DNA from: Micromonospora cremea
GTDB taxonomy: Bacteria > Actinomycetota > Actinomycetes > Mycobacteriales > Micromonosporaceae
DNA length: 64,000 bases
Reading direction: 5' to 3'
NCBI RefSeq assembly: GCF_900143515.1
Contig: NZ_FSQT01000002.1
Span: 496,001 to 560,000, forward strand
Shown: one piece after another, positions 8,339 through 17,539 of the stretch
Numbering within the stretch: position 1 is the stretch's first letter
Layout of the letters: each line of letters opens with the position of its first letter
Translations under genes and position numbers: made by a program
Notes under the pieces: model-generated
Seen by the model: the letters and a program-made list of their open reading frames with translations, nothing else
Databases searched by the model: none
Told to the model about the DNA's origin: nothing

Positions 8339-11300
8339 TCCACCACCGCCCCAGCCTCCAGGGCGAACAGCTCCTGCAGCTGCCCGGTGGACAGCTCGGT
8401 GATCCACTGCTCGCCGGTGCCGACCACCCGCTCGGCGAGGCTGCGCTTGTCGGCGATCAGCGCGGCCACCTTCTCCTCCACCGTGCCGGCGCAGACGAAC
8501 TTGCGGACCTGCACCCGCCGCCGCTGCCCGATCCGGAACGCCCGGTCGGTGGCCTGGTCCTCCACCGCCGGGTTCCACCACCGGTCCACGTGCACGACAT
8601 GGTTGGCGGCGGTCAGGGTGAGCCCGGTGCCGCCGGCCTTGAGCGAGAGGACGAACAGCGGTGGCCCCTCCGCGGACTGGAACCGCTGCACCATGGCGTC
8701 CCGCTCGGCCTTGCCGAGCCCACCGTGCAGGAACAGCACCTCCCGGCCGAACCGCGCGGACAGGTGACCGCGCAGCATCGCGCCGAACTCGGCGTACTGG
8801 GTGAACAGCAGCGCCCGCTCCCCCGCTGCCAGCACCTCTTCCAGGATCTCGGTCAACCGGGCCAGCTTGCCGGAGCGGCCCTCCAGCGGCGAACCGTCCC
8901 GCAGCAGCTGGGCCGGGTGGTTGCAGACCTGCTTCAGGCGGGTCATGGTGGCCAGCACCAGCCCGCGACGTTCGATGCCGTCGCTGGACTCGATCCGCGC
9001 GAGCATGTCGTCGACCACCACCCGGTACAGGGCGGCCTGCTCGGCGGTGAGGTTGCAGAGCACCTCCATCTCCAGCTTCTCCGGCAGGTCGGAGATGATC
9101 GACGAGTCGGTCTTGAGCCGGCGCAGCACGAACGGGCCGGTGATCCGGCGCAGCCGCTCGGCGGCCTCGGCATCACCGTGCCGCTCGATCGGCTCGGCGA
9201 ACCGCTTGCGGAACGTCGCGGCCGGGCCGAGCAGGCCCGGGTTGGCGAACTGCATGATCGACCAGAGGTCGGCGAGCCGGTTCTCGACCGGCGTGCCGGT
9301 CACCGCCACCCGCTGCCGGGCGGGCAGCGCACGGACGGCCTCGGCCTGCCGGGTCGAGGCGTTCTTGATCGCCTGCGCCTCGTCCACCACCACCCGGTGC
9401 CAGTCGATGCCGGCCAGATCGACGGCGTCGCGGGCGGCCACCGAGTAGGTGGTGAGGACCAGGTCCGCGCCGTGCGCGGCCGTGGTGAACTCCGCGCCGC
9501 GGGCCCGCTCCGCCCCGTGGTGTACGTGTACGCGCAGCCTCGGGGTGAACCGCGCCGCCTCCCGCTGCCAGTTGCCGACCAGGGACATCGGGCAGACCAG
9601 CAGGGTCGGTCCGGCGTCCGGCGGGTCCCCGGCCAGCAACGCGAGCAGCTGCACGGTCTTACCCAGCCCCATGTCGTCGGCGAGCACGCCGCCGAGGCCC
9701 AGCGACCGCAGGAACGCCAGCCACGCCAACCCGCGCCGTTGGTACGGCCGCAGCGTGCCCTGGAAGCCCGGTGGCGGGTCCAGTGGGGTGAGCCGTCGCT
9801 CGACCGCGCCGGCGAGCAGGTCGCCCAGCGCCCCGTCGGCGGTCACCTCCAGCACCGGCAGCGCCCCGGTGTCCTCGCCGTCGGCCAGCCCGAGGCGGAG
9901 CAGATCGGCGACGGTCAGCTCGCCGGCCGAGCGGAGCAGGCGCAGCCCGGCGGCGAGCCGCCCTGGGTCCAGCTCCACCCACCGGCCGCGCAGCCGCACC
10001 AGCGGGGTCTTCAGCTCGGCCAGCGCGGCCAACTCGTCGGCGGACAGCGGGTGCTCGCCGAGCGCCACCTCCCAGCGGTAGTCGACCAGCGCGTCCAACC
10101 CGACGCCAGCGTCGGCGCCCGTCACCGTGCCGGGTGCGGTCCGGCTGCGGGCACGCAGCCGGGCGCCGAGCCGCGCCGACGGGCGCTGCCACCAGGAGGG
10201 CAGCAGCACCCCGAAGCCGGCGGCGTGCAGGACCGGGGCGCCCTCGCTGAGGAACCGGTGCGCTCCCTCGACGTCCAGCTCCATCGCCTCGGGGGCGGCG
10301 GTGCGCAGCGCGGCGTCGAGGTCCGGCCAGAGCCGGCTGGCGCGGCCCAGTTCGGCGAGCAGGGTCTCCTGCGGGCTGGCCGCGCGATTGGCCAGGCCGC
10401 CGAGCGTCTGCGGCGCCCGCCAGACCTGCCCGGCGTCGACGTGCAGGCCCGGCTCGTCGGCCGCCTGCAACCCGAACTCCAGCCGCCACCGCCCGGCCCC
10501 GACCGGCTCCGCCGCGATCAGTTCCGGCCGGGTCGGCTCAGCCTCGACCGGGCCGCCCTCGGTCAAGCCGCCCTCGGTCGGGTCGGCTCCGACCGTCGAC
10601 GGCGCGGCGTCGGCCCGCACCGGGCGGGTGGCCAGGATCGGCTCGGTGACCTCGTCGGGCGCCGGCTCCACCAGGCGGAAGCTGGCCCGGACGGGTCCCC
10701 CGGCGGCGTCGCGTTGCCAGGCGTCCAGCTCGGCGCGGAGGGTGACCAGCGCGACCGGATCGACGGTGAAGTCGCGGCGGGGGCCGGCGAGCGCCGCCAG
10801 CCAGGCCGGCGCCGGGCCGCCCGGCCGCAGACCCCGGGCCAGCGTGGTGGTCGCCAGGGCGGCCCGGGCGGCCGCGTCGGTCAGCGCGTCGAGCGCGTCC
10901 GCGACCAGCGCACCGGCCGTCAACTCGGTGCTGTCCGGCACGGTGGTGGCCGGCACGGTGGTGGCCGGCGCGGCGGCTGGCGCGGTGGCCGCCGTGCCGG
11001 CCGGCACGGCGACAGGCGCGGCGGCAGGCACGGCAGCCGGCACGGTGGCGGCTCGGGCGGCTGGTGGCAGAGCCAGCGCCAGGGACCGCGCCCAGGCGGC
11101 ATCGGTGCCGGTCAGCAGCGGTCGCCAGACGGCCAGCGCCGGCACCTGCACGGCGGCCTCCGCCGACGACGCTCCGGCCGGCCGGTCCCCCGACCCGGCC
11201 GTGCCAGCACCCGGCAGGGCACCCACCGTGGTGCTGACGCCGGGAAGGACACGGCCCCGGGTCACCAGGTCGGCGGCGAAGTCGGCCAGCTCGGCGAGGT

Positions 11301-11706
11301 GGCGCAGGGTGGCCCCGGGCACCGCCGGAAGCTCGTCCAGGGCGCGCAGGAGCGGCAGCGCTTCGTCGGGGGCGTACACCAGCACGGGGACCCGCCACCC
11401 GGCCAGGGTGACCCGGCCACGGGCCGGTGGCGCGACGGCGACCCGGATCAGCTCCGGTGAGTCCATCGGCGCGCCGGCCCGGGTGGGCAGGGTGAGCAGC
11501 ACGGTGTCCGGACGGGCCGGCTCGGCGGCGTCCGCGAGGGCGGTGGCCAGCGCGGCATGCCCGGCGGCGAAGGGGTGTGGGCGTTCGCGGGGCGCCCGCC
11601 CGGGACGGCGCGGCGCGGCGGCCGGGGCCGCGCTGTCCTCGGCCCAGACCGCGAGGCCGGCGGTCGAGCCGTCGCCGGGCAACCACAGCCCGTGGATGAC
11701 CAGCAC
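8335..11706 (-). CDS. SNF2-family DEAD/DEAH-box ATPase/helicase
   Basis: A 1123-aa Swi2/Snf2 ATPase. The first 600 residues form the accessory N-terminal region usual for bacterial SNF2 proteins, interrupted at about 200-260 by an Ala/Pro/Thr/Val-rich linker coded by imperfect tandem repeats (about 10930-11060). The motor starts at about residue 640. Motif I is DDMGLGKTVQLLALLA, the Walker B box is DEAQ (VVVDEAQAIKNAS), motif III is AVTGTPVENRLADLWS, motif V is KAGGTGLTLTAANHV, and motif VI is QATDRAFRIGQ. It probably translocates on double-stranded DNA to remodel nucleoprotein complexes, with the SWIM protein encoded next as DNA-binding partner. The start is GTG at 11706. Confidence 0.92.
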   Translation of the reverse strand: MLVIHGLWLPGDGSTAGLAVWAEDSAAPAAAPRRPGRAPRERPHPFAAGHAALATALADAAEPARPDTVLLTLPTRAGAPMDSPELIRVAVAPPARGRVTLAGWRVPVLVYAPDEALPLLRALDELPAVPGATLRHLAELADFAADLVTRGRVLPGVSTTVGALPGAGTAGSGDRPAGASSAEAAVQVPALAVWRPLLTGTDAAWARSLALALPPAARAATVPAAVPAAAPVAVPAGTAATAPAAAPATTVPATTVPDSTELTAGALVADALDALTDAAARAALATTTLARGLRPGGPAPAWLAALAGPRRDFTVDPVALVTLRAELDAWQRDAAGGPVRASFRLVEPAPDEVTEPILATRPVRADAAPSTVGADPTEGGLTEGGPVEAEPTRPELIAAEPVGAGRWRLEFGLQAADEPGLHVDAGQVWRAPQTLGGLANRAASPQETLLAELGRASRLWPDLDAALRTAAPEAMELDVEGAHRFLSEGAPVLHAAGFGVLLPSWWQRPSARLGARLRARSRTAPGTVTGADAGVGLDALVDYRWEVALGEHPLSADELAALAELKTPLVRLRGRWVELDPGRLAAGLRLLRSAGELTVADLLRLGLADGEDTGALPVLEVTADGALGDLLAGAVERRLTPLDPPPGFQGTLRPYQRRGLAWLAFLRSLGLGGVLADDMGLGKTVQLLALLAGDPPDAGPTLLVCPMSLVGNWQREAARFTPRLRVHVHHGAERARGAEFTTAAHGADLVLTTYSVAARDAVDLAGIDWHRVVVDEAQAIKNASTRQAEAVRALPARQRVAVTGTPVENRLADLWSIMQFANPGLLGPAATFRKRFAEPIERHGDAEAAERLRRITGPFVLRRLKTDSSIISDLPEKLEMEVLCNLTAEQAALYRVVVDDMLARIESSDGIERRGLVLATMTRLKQVCNHPAQLLRDGSPLEGRSGKLARLTEILEEVLAAGERALLFTQYAEFGAMLRGHLSARFGREVLFLHGGLGKAERDAMVQRFQSAEGPPLFVLSLKAGGTGLTLTAANHVVHVDRWWNPAVEDQATDRAFRIGQRRRVQVRKFVCAGTVEEKVAALIADKRSLAERVVGTGEQWITELSTGQLQELFALEAGAVVE

Positions 11707-11769
11707 GTACTCCCCCTCGTCGCCGCCCGCGCCCAGGATAGGCGGCGTCCGTGGGCTAGCGTCGGCGCC

Positions 11770-12642
11770 ATGGTCGACCTGCTGGTGATCGGCGGGCTCG
11801 GAGTGGACGTACGGGTCCGGGTGCCTGCGCTGCCGCTACCGGCCGCCGATTCACACATCGTCGAGCCTATCGAGCTGCGGATCGGCAACACCGGCGCCGG
11901 TGTGGCGTTGGCCGGGCGGGCACTCGGCCTGCGGGTACGGGTGGTCGACACCCTCGGCGCGGACCCGGCCGGCGACCTGGTCCGGGCTGCGCTGAGCCGG
12001 GCCGGGGTGCCGGCGGTGCTGGCCGAGGATCCCGCCGGGACCCGGCGATCGGTGAACCTGGTGGACCCGGGCGGGCGGCGGATGTCGCTGTACGACCCGC
12101 GTGGATGGCGGGGCGGTCCGCCGTTCCCTCCGACGGAGCTGGCCGAGCTGGTCCGGAACGCCCGGCACGTACACCTTTCGATCATGGACTGGACGGTGCC
12201 GCTGCTGCCCGCGGTGCGGGCCGCCCTCCCGGCGGGTGTGCCGCTCTCCACCGACCTGCACGACTGGGACGGCGCGAACCCCTACCACCGGCCGTTCGCC
12301 GAGGTCGCCGACCTGATCCTGGTCAGCGGGGTGCGGCTCGCCCACCAGGCCGTCGCGCTCGCCGGCGGGCTGGCGCCCCGCACCGTGGTGGTGACCCGGG
12401 GCGCGGACGGCGCCGAGCTGTACCCGGGCGACGGCACGGCGCTGCCGGTACCGCCCGCCACGCCGCCGCGGCTGGTGGTGGACAGCAACGGGGCGGGCGA
12501 CGCCTTCGCGGCCGGGCTGATCGCCGGTCAACTGCGCGGCCGGCAGCTGGCGGAGGCGGCCCGGTACGCGGCCCGGGTGGCCGCCGCCGCCTGCACCCAC
12601 GACGGCATGGAGTACCCGCCGGGCCTGTTACCCGCCGATTGA
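11770..12642 (+). CDS. PfkB-family carbohydrate kinase
   Basis: A 290-aa ribokinase/PfkB sugar kinase. The N-terminus MVDLLVIGGLGVDVRV and the early GNTGAGVALAGRALG form the sugar-binding glycine motif. The C-terminal signature DSNGAGDAFAAGLIAG holds the anion hole and catalytic Asp. VVVTRGADGAELYPGDG is the nucleotide-side segment. The substrate cannot be read from sequence, and no sugar transporter or isomerase is adjacent. It is transcribed away from the SNF2 gene, with about 60 bases between the starts, so the two may share a small divergent promoter region. Confidence 0.88.
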   Translation: MVDLLVIGGLGVDVRVRVPALPLPAADSHIVEPIELRIGNTGAGVALAGRALGLRVRVVDTLGADPAGDLVRAALSRAGVPAVLAEDPAGTRRSVNLVDPGGRRMSLYDPRGWRGGPPFPPTELAELVRNARHVHLSIMDWTVPLLPAVRAALPAGVPLSTDLHDWDGANPYHRPFAEVADLILVSGVRLAHQAVALAGGLAPRTVVVTRGADGAELYPGDGTALPVPPATPPRLVVDSNGAGDAFAAGLIAGQLRGRQLAEAARYAARVAAAACTHDGMEYPPGLLPAD

Positions 12643-12685
12643 CACCACAGCGCCACCGCTGACCGCGTCACGACCGCCCGCGGGG

Positions 12686-13204
12686 TCAGACGGCGCCGGA
12701 CTCGCCGTCGGTCAGCTCCCGCAGGATGTCGGCGTGACCGGCGTGCCGGGCCGTCTCCTCGATCATGTGCACCAGGATCCAGCGCAGCGACACTTCGCCC
12801 AGCTGCGGGTGCGGCACCACGTGGTCGAGGTCGAAGCGCGCGGCGACCGTCCGGGACCGGGCGCAGGCCCGCTCGTACGCCTCGACGAGCCCCTCGACGG
12901 TGTCGTGCACGTCGATCGTGAAGCTCGCCACCGCGTCCTCGTCCGAGGTCAGGTACACGTCGCCGGGCTCGGGGGCCAGCAGGGTCGCGAACCAGTTCCG
13001 CTCGACCAGGGTCAGGTGCTTGACCAGCCCGGCGAGCGTGGTCGCCGAGGGCACCAGCCGGCGGGCCGCTTCGGCGTCGGACAGGCCCCGCAGCTTGCGC
13101 AGCACCACGGCACGGTGGAAATCGAGGAACGAGTCCAGCACGGCACGCTCATTGCCGGTGCGGGCGAGCACCGGGCCGAGTGTCGGATCGATCGTCTGCT
13201 CCAT
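12686..13204 (-). CDS. DinB-like (DUF664) four-helix protein
   Basis: A 172-aa protein of the DinB/YfiT-like superfamily (DUF664 type). The probable metal-binding histidines fit the family pattern: one in LAGLVKHLTLVERNWF and others in ILVHMIEETARHAGHADIL near the C-terminus. In actinobacteria many members are mycothiol-dependent transferases or isomerases, but the substrate here is unknown. The gene stands alone, convergent with the PfkB kinase and divergent from a small gene at 13287. It starts with ATG at 13204. Confidence 0.85.
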   Translation of the reverse strand: MEQTIDPTLGPVLARTGNERAVLDSFLDFHRAVVLRKLRGLSDAEAARRLVPSATTLAGLVKHLTLVERNWFATLLAPEPGDVYLTSDEDAVASFTIDVHDTVEGLVEAYERACARSRTVAARFDLDHVVPHPQLGEVSLRWILVHMIEETARHAGHADILRELTDGESGAV

Positions 13205-13286
13205 CCACCGACCCTAGCCACGCGCCGACCGTCGCACTGCCCCGCTATCTGCTGCGCGGTCCGAGCGCGGCGGGCAGGATGGGCGC

Positions 13287-13493
13287 ATGGCTTCATCCGT
13301 GCAGATCCTCCTCGTCGGCGGCACGGCGGACGGGCAGAGCGTCACCGTCGAGCTGGACAGCAACGGCCGTCCACCGTTGACCCACCACCACCTCGGGTCC
13401 GGTGGGCTGGCCGAGGCGCAGATCTACGAGCTGGAGTCCGCGGGCGACGACGCCCGCGAGTGGCGCTACCGGTGGACCGGCCCGGCGGTGTGA
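13287..13493 (+). CDS. Small hypothetical protein (68 aa)
   Basis: A 68-residue protein of unrecognised family. It starts with ATG and reads MASSVQILLVGGTADGQSVT, with a His-rich spot (THHHLG) and a Trp-containing end (WRYRWTGPAV). Codon use is normal for the genome and it is flanked by compact intergenic gaps, so it is probably real. Its stop is 9 bases from the stop of the convergent pyruvyl-transferase gene. No domain or signal peptide can be assigned. Confidence 0.6.
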   Translation: MASSVQILLVGGTADGQSVTVELDSNGRPPLTHHHLGSGGLAEAQIYELESAGDDAREWRYRWTGPAV

Positions 13494-13502
13494 CCGGCCC
13501 GC

Positions 13503-14645
13503 TCAGACCCGGGTGAGGGTCTGGCTACGCAGGCTGTCCAGGACGCCACGGGTGACCTCGGAGGTGCCCCGGGCCTGCTCGCAGACCTCGGCCACCCGCC
13601 GTGCGGTGGCCTCGGCGCGCTGCTCCCGCTCGTCCCAGAGCCGGTCGACCTCGGCCAGCAGCGGCCCCTCGACCTCCCGCTCCACGCCGCGCAGCGCCGG
13701 CACGCCGAGCCGCTGGGCCAGGTCGAAGACCTTGCCGGCGTACGGCAGCGGCAGGAACGGGGTGCCGACCATCGCCGCGAAGATCAGGAAGTGCAGGCGC
13801 ATGCCCACGGCCAGGTCGAAGTGGCGCATCAGCCCGAGCACCTGCTGCGGCGAGTAGGTGCCGTGCAGGATCCGCCCCCGCTCGGCGGCGATCATGTGGG
13901 ACAGCACCCCGTGGGCGTGCCGGATGTCGTCGCGTTCCATTGGCACGAACAGCACGTACGCGTCGATCCGGTTCACCAGGAAGTCACCGATCTGGGCCAG
14001 CAGCCGGTGGTAGCCGTCCACGTCGAGCCGTTCGGCGGCCCGTCCCGGCTCCCGCACGCTGATCCCGACCAGCCGCCTGCCGGCCGGTACCCCCTCCTCG
14101 CGCAGCAGATCGAGCGGGAAGTCCGCCGGCTGCAACAGGAACGCCGGGTCGGCGGTGACCGTGATCGGGTTGAGCAGCCCCGCTTCCTCCAGCACCATCC
14201 GGGACTCCTGGTCGCGGACGGTCACCTGGACCGCGCTGGCGAGCGTTTCCCGGACCATCCCGGTGTCCACCGAGTCGCTGAGCGGCCCGACCCCCACCGC
14301 GTACGTGATCAGGGGCAGGCCGCGTTCCTGGGCGACCCGGACCACCCGCAGGTAGCGGCGGGCCTCCCGGTCGTAGAGGATCCCACCGCCGCCCAGGATG
14401 AGCAGGTCGAGCTGGGCCAGGATCAGGGCGGAGTCGGTGCGGCTGACGCCCTCCCAGGGCACCGCCTCGACGTCGGGGTGCGCGACCCGGGTGTGCTCGG
14501 GGTGACGGGAGAAGACGATGATGCGGGCGTTCGGCTCCTGCGTGCGCAGATCGGCGAGCAGGCCGGTGAGGATCGCCTCGTCGCCGAGGTTTCGGCCACC
14601 GTACGACCCGAGCACACCGATGGTCAGTCCAGCACCATGCGTCAT
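13503..14645 (-). CDS. Polysaccharide pyruvyl transferase family protein (CsaB-like)
   Basis: A 380-aa protein with the polysaccharide pyruvyl transferase fold: N-terminal GVLGSYGGRNLGDEAILTGL, LDLLILGGGGILYD, and C-terminal FDLAVGMRLHFLIFAAMVGTPFLPLPYAGKV-type block. CsaB-like enzymes transfer pyruvate from phosphoenolpyruvate to sugars of wall polymers, which can serve to dock surface-layer proteins. The closely packed neighbours on both strands include a glycosyltransferase and an MprF-C-like protein, so a cell-envelope role is reasonable. The donor and acceptor are inferred from the family, not shown here. It starts at ATG 14645. Confidence 0.85.
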   Translation of the reverse strand: MTHGAGLTIGVLGSYGGRNLGDEAILTGLLADLRTQEPNARIIVFSRHPEHTRVAHPDVEAVPWEGVSRTDSALILAQLDLLILGGGGILYDREARRYLRVVRVAQERGLPLITYAVGVGPLSDSVDTGMVRETLASAVQVTVRDQESRMVLEEAGLLNPITVTADPAFLLQPADFPLDLLREEGVPAGRRLVGISVREPGRAAERLDVDGYHRLLAQIGDFLVNRIDAYVLFVPMERDDIRHAHGVLSHMIAAERGRILHGTYSPQQVLGLMRHFDLAVGMRLHFLIFAAMVGTPFLPLPYAGKVFDLAQRLGVPALRGVEREVEGPLLAEVDRLWDEREQRAEATARRVAEVCEQARGTSEVTRGVLDSLRSQTLTRV

Positions 14646-14747
14646 CCGTCGCTCCTCCCCGGGTGCGGTCCGCCGGGGGTTCCCGCTCGTCGGGTGAACA
14701 GTCGTACCGAGGAGACTGTCCTGGCCGGTACGCGGCCACCGCCCGTA

Positions 14748-15245
14748 TCAGCCCGCCGGGTCGATCCGCTTGGCCATCTGCTGGGAGGTGACCTCGAACC
14801 CCATGCTCCGGTAGAGCCCGATCGCCACGGTGTTCGTGCCGAAGACGTTCAACCCCAGCTCGGGCACGTCGAGACGGGCCAGTTCCGCCTCCATGAGCTG
14901 GATCATCCGACGCGCGTGCCCCCGGCCCCGGTGCGCCGGATGCACCTCGATGTTGTGGATCCAGGCCCGCATCGGGCCGGCCTTGTCGGTCGCGCCGGCC
15001 GTTCCGGGCAGCGTCACCCAGATCCAGCCGACCTCGGCGTCGTCGACCCGGGCCACCCGCAGCAGCACGCCCTCGGTGGCCGCGCCCGCCGGCAACAGCT
15101 CCCGCAGCTGGCTCGCCGACCGCTCCCGGGCCGCCTCCGGGGTCAACCCCCGGTGCGCCACCAGATCCTCGGCGTACAACCGCTCCAGCGGCTCGCGCAG
15201 CCGGCCCAGTTCCTGCTCGGTCATCGGCGTCAGCGTCAACCCCAC
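14748..15245 (-). CDS. GNAT-family N-acetyltransferase
   Basis: A 165-aa GNAT acetyltransferase. The acetyl-CoA-binding motif A is visible as IEVHPAHRGRGHARRMIQLME (R/Q-x-x-G-x-G/A pattern), followed by LGLNVFGTNTVAIGLYRSMGFE, the usual motif B. The substrate is unknown. The GTG start at 15245 lies about 125 bases from the divergent glycosyltransferase start at 15371, so the two may share a promoter region. Confidence 0.88.
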   Translation of the reverse strand: MGLTLTPMTEQELGRLREPLERLYAEDLVAHRGLTPEAARERSASQLRELLPAGAATEGVLLRVARVDDAEVGWIWVTLPGTAGATDKAGPMRAWIHNIEVHPAHRGRGHARRMIQLMEAELARLDVPELGLNVFGTNTVAIGLYRSMGFEVTSQQMAKRIDPAG

Positions 15246-15370
15246 CGTCTCCCCCTCAGCGTCGGGTCCAGCGGGTAGTGCAGCAGAAGGTGGCCGGACG
15301 TGCCACCGGGATCCGTCCGGGAGAGCCCGACGGGGCGACCCGACGAGCGTGGGCCGGCGATGATGGCAGG

Positions 15371-16666
15371 GTGCGGATCGCCCACGTCAGCGACAGCCAC
15401 CTCGCCAACCCGGAGGGGGTGGCCACCTCGGTCGGCACCACCGTGGCGCTGCTGCGCGCCGCCGACCACCGGGTCGCCCTGCACTGCCCCGGCCCGCTGT
15501 CCCGACGGCGCCGCCAGCCCGGTGAGGTGCCCTCGCTGCCGGTGCCGACCCGGCCGTACCGACTGGCGCCGCCCCGGCCGCCGGACGCACCGGTCGACGT
15601 GGTGCACGTCCACACCACCGGCCCGCTCGGCGTCGCCGGGCTGCGCTGGGCCGCCGAGCGCGGCGTACCGGCCGTGCTCACCTGGCACACCGACCTGGTG
15701 GCGTACGCGGCGCACTACCCCGAGGTGCCGATCGGCGCCGCGTACGCCGGCCTGCGGTTGGGCCTGCGCTGGGGGGTCCGGGACCTGTGGGCGCTGGCCC
15801 GCCCGGGGCCGGCCCGGCAGGCCCGGCTGGCGGCGCTCGGGCGGTGCCTGCTGGCGCACACCAGCGTGCTGATCACCCCGTCGGCGAAGACCGCGGCGCT
15901 GATGGCCCCGATGGCCGGGCGGACCCCGATCGTGGTGCTGCCGACCCCGGTCGCCGCGCCGGGCGTCGACGCCGATGACCGGCGGCGGCTGCGGGCCCGG
16001 CTGGGCATCGCGGCGGACGCGCCGGTGCTGCTCGCGGTGGGCCGCACCACGCCGGAGAAGAACCCGGACCTGCTGCTGGCCGCGTTCGCCCGGGTCCGCC
16101 GCGAGCTGCCGGCGGCACGGCTGGTGCTGCTCGGGGCGCGGCGGCAGCGGCTCGCGGTCCGCCGGGCGGCCCGCCGGCTCGGCGTGGCTGACGCGCTGCA
16201 CCTGCTGCGCCCGGTGCCGCACGACCGCGTCGGCGCGCACTACCGGGCGGCGGACGTGCTCGCGTTCGCCTCCACCACCGACACCCAGGGCCTGACCCTC
16301 TCCGAGGCCGAGGCGTACGGACTGCCCGTGGCCATGGTGGACGCCGCGCTGGCCGAGCGCCCCGGCGCCTCCACCACCCGGCCGGTCGCCGAGCCCACGG
16401 CGGCCGCGTTCGGGGCGTTGCTGACCCGACTGCTGACCGAGCCGGAGCTGCGCGCCGCGGTGGTCCGGGACGGCCGGGCGGCGGTGGCGGCCTGGTCCGG
16501 GCCGCGTTACGTGGCCGAGCTGACCGCCCTGTACGCGACGCTGCGGCCCGTTACCGCAGCGGACGCGACGACAGCCGACCCACCTGGGCCAGCACCAGCG
16601 GAAGCTGCCATCCCCGAGGCGCGGCGAGGTGACGCGGGGACCAGACCGGCTCGAACTTCGCCTTGA
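15371..16666 (+). CDS. GT4-type glycosyltransferase
   Basis: A 431-aa GT-B fold glycosyltransferase of the GT4/PimB type. The N-terminal domain begins VRIAHVSDSHLANPEGVATSV and includes DVVHVHTTGPLGVAGL. The C-terminal nucleotide-sugar domain includes LLAVGRTTPEKNPDLLLAAF and the E-x(7)-E region TLSEAEAYGLPVAMVD. It may glycosylate a lipid or envelope polymer. GTG at 15371 was chosen because homology starts there. The reading frame runs 116 bases into the convergent gene at 16551, giving a Pro/Ala-rich tail that is probably dispensable. Confidence 0.87.
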   Translation: MRIAHVSDSHLANPEGVATSVGTTVALLRAADHRVALHCPGPLSRRRRQPGEVPSLPVPTRPYRLAPPRPPDAPVDVVHVHTTGPLGVAGLRWAAERGVPAVLTWHTDLVAYAAHYPEVPIGAAYAGLRLGLRWGVRDLWALARPGPARQARLAALGRCLLAHTSVLITPSAKTAALMAPMAGRTPIVVLPTPVAAPGVDADDRRRLRARLGIAADAPVLLAVGRTTPEKNPDLLLAAFARVRRELPAARLVLLGARRQRLAVRRAARRLGVADALHLLRPVPHDRVGAHYRAADVLAFASTTDTQGLTLSEAEAYGLPVAMVDAALAERPGASTTRPVAEPTAAAFGALLTRLLTEPELRAAVVRDGRAAVAAWSGPRYVAELTALYATLRPVTAADATTADPPGPAPAEAAIPEARRGDAGTRPARTSP

Positions 16667-17378
16667 ACCGGCGCAGCCCCCGGAAGCGGTACCAGCGCTC
16701 GCCGTGCCCGTACACCATGCGGCCGAGCCGGCACAGCGGGTCCGCGCCGGTCAGCCCGGACAGCGGGGCCAGCCCCAGCTCGACGCTGGTCAGGCCCCGG
16801 TCCCGCGCGGCGTGCAGCACCTCGACCAGGAGATGGTCCATCGCGGTGGGCGGCGCGTCCGGGTGGTACCGCAGCAGGTCCACGCCCCACCGGTGCGGCG
16901 TCGGCAGCAGCGCGGCGAAGGCCACCGCCCGGCCGCGCTGTCGCAGCACCGCGATCGGCAGCCGGGCCAGGTAGTCGGGCACGAACCCGCCGAGGGAGAA
17001 CGACATGTCCGGCCGCCCGGCCAGCCAGGCGTCCGAGACGGGCCGCAGCTCGTCGAGCAGGCCGGCGCCGGGCAGCACCGCGAACGTCAGGTCGCCGCTG
17101 CGGGCGAGCCGCCGCCAGTTGCGGCGCAGCGCCCCACGCGCCGGCCCGGTCAGGGCGAAGTCGGCCAGCGGCACGCTCGCCGACTCCCCCACCGGATGCA
17201 CGGCGAGGCCCAGCCGGCCCAGCTCGGGCAGCAGCGACGCGCCGACGTGGTATACCGCCGGGCGCCGGCCGGCGCGCCGGGCCGTCGCGCAGAAGTCGGC
17301 CAGCAGCCCGTACCGCCCGGCGGCCGGCCCCACCGGCGGTCCGAAGGCGATCCAGGAGCGGCCGCACACCCCGTACAT
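16551..17378 (-). CDS. DUF2156 / MprF C-terminal-like aminoacyltransferase, 5' end unclear
   Basis: At least 275 aa of a GNAT-like domain related to the C-terminal synthase of MprF (DUF2156). Typical blocks are FAVLPGAGLLDELRPVSDAWL, FSLGGFVPDYL, VAFAALLP, VDLLRYHPDAPPTAMDHLLVE and the terminal RFRGLRRFKAKFEPVW. Full MprF moves an amino acid from aminoacyl-tRNA to phosphatidylglycerol, but here the membrane domain is absent. ATG 17378 is the first canonical start. The same frame is open to 17561 and codes residues that look family-like (LALLGDKRFHFSPSGASFL), so the annotated start is probably too late or the gene is truncated. Its 3' end overlaps the convergent glycosyltransferase. Confidence 0.72.
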   Translation of the reverse strand: MYGVCGRSWIAFGPPVGPAAGRYGLLADFCATARRAGRRPAVYHVGASLLPELGRLGLAVHPVGESASVPLADFALTGPARGALRRNWRRLARSGDLTFAVLPGAGLLDELRPVSDAWLAGRPDMSFSLGGFVPDYLARLPIAVLRQRGRAVAFAALLPTPHRWGVDLLRYHPDAPPTAMDHLLVEVLHAARDRGLTSVELGLAPLSGLTGADPLCRLGRMVYGHGERWYRFRGLRRFKAKFEPVWSPRHLAAPRGWQLPLVLAQVGRLSSRPLR

Positions 17379-17539
17379 CAGAAAGCTGGCCCCGGACGGC
17401 GAGAAGTGGAACCGCTTGTCGCCGAGGAGCGCGAGCGCGGAGTCCGGCTCCCGGTCGACGTCGGCGGCCAGGATCGCCCGTACCCGGCGCAGTTGCTCGT
17501 CATGGCGTCCGTCGATGCGGCGATGGTAGCGTCCGCCGC

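Noticed and set aside
8203..11460. 1085-codon plus-strand frame opposite the SNF2 gene
   Set aside because: Composition is shadow-like (Gln, Arg, Pro, Gly); the minus strand holds all helicase motifs.
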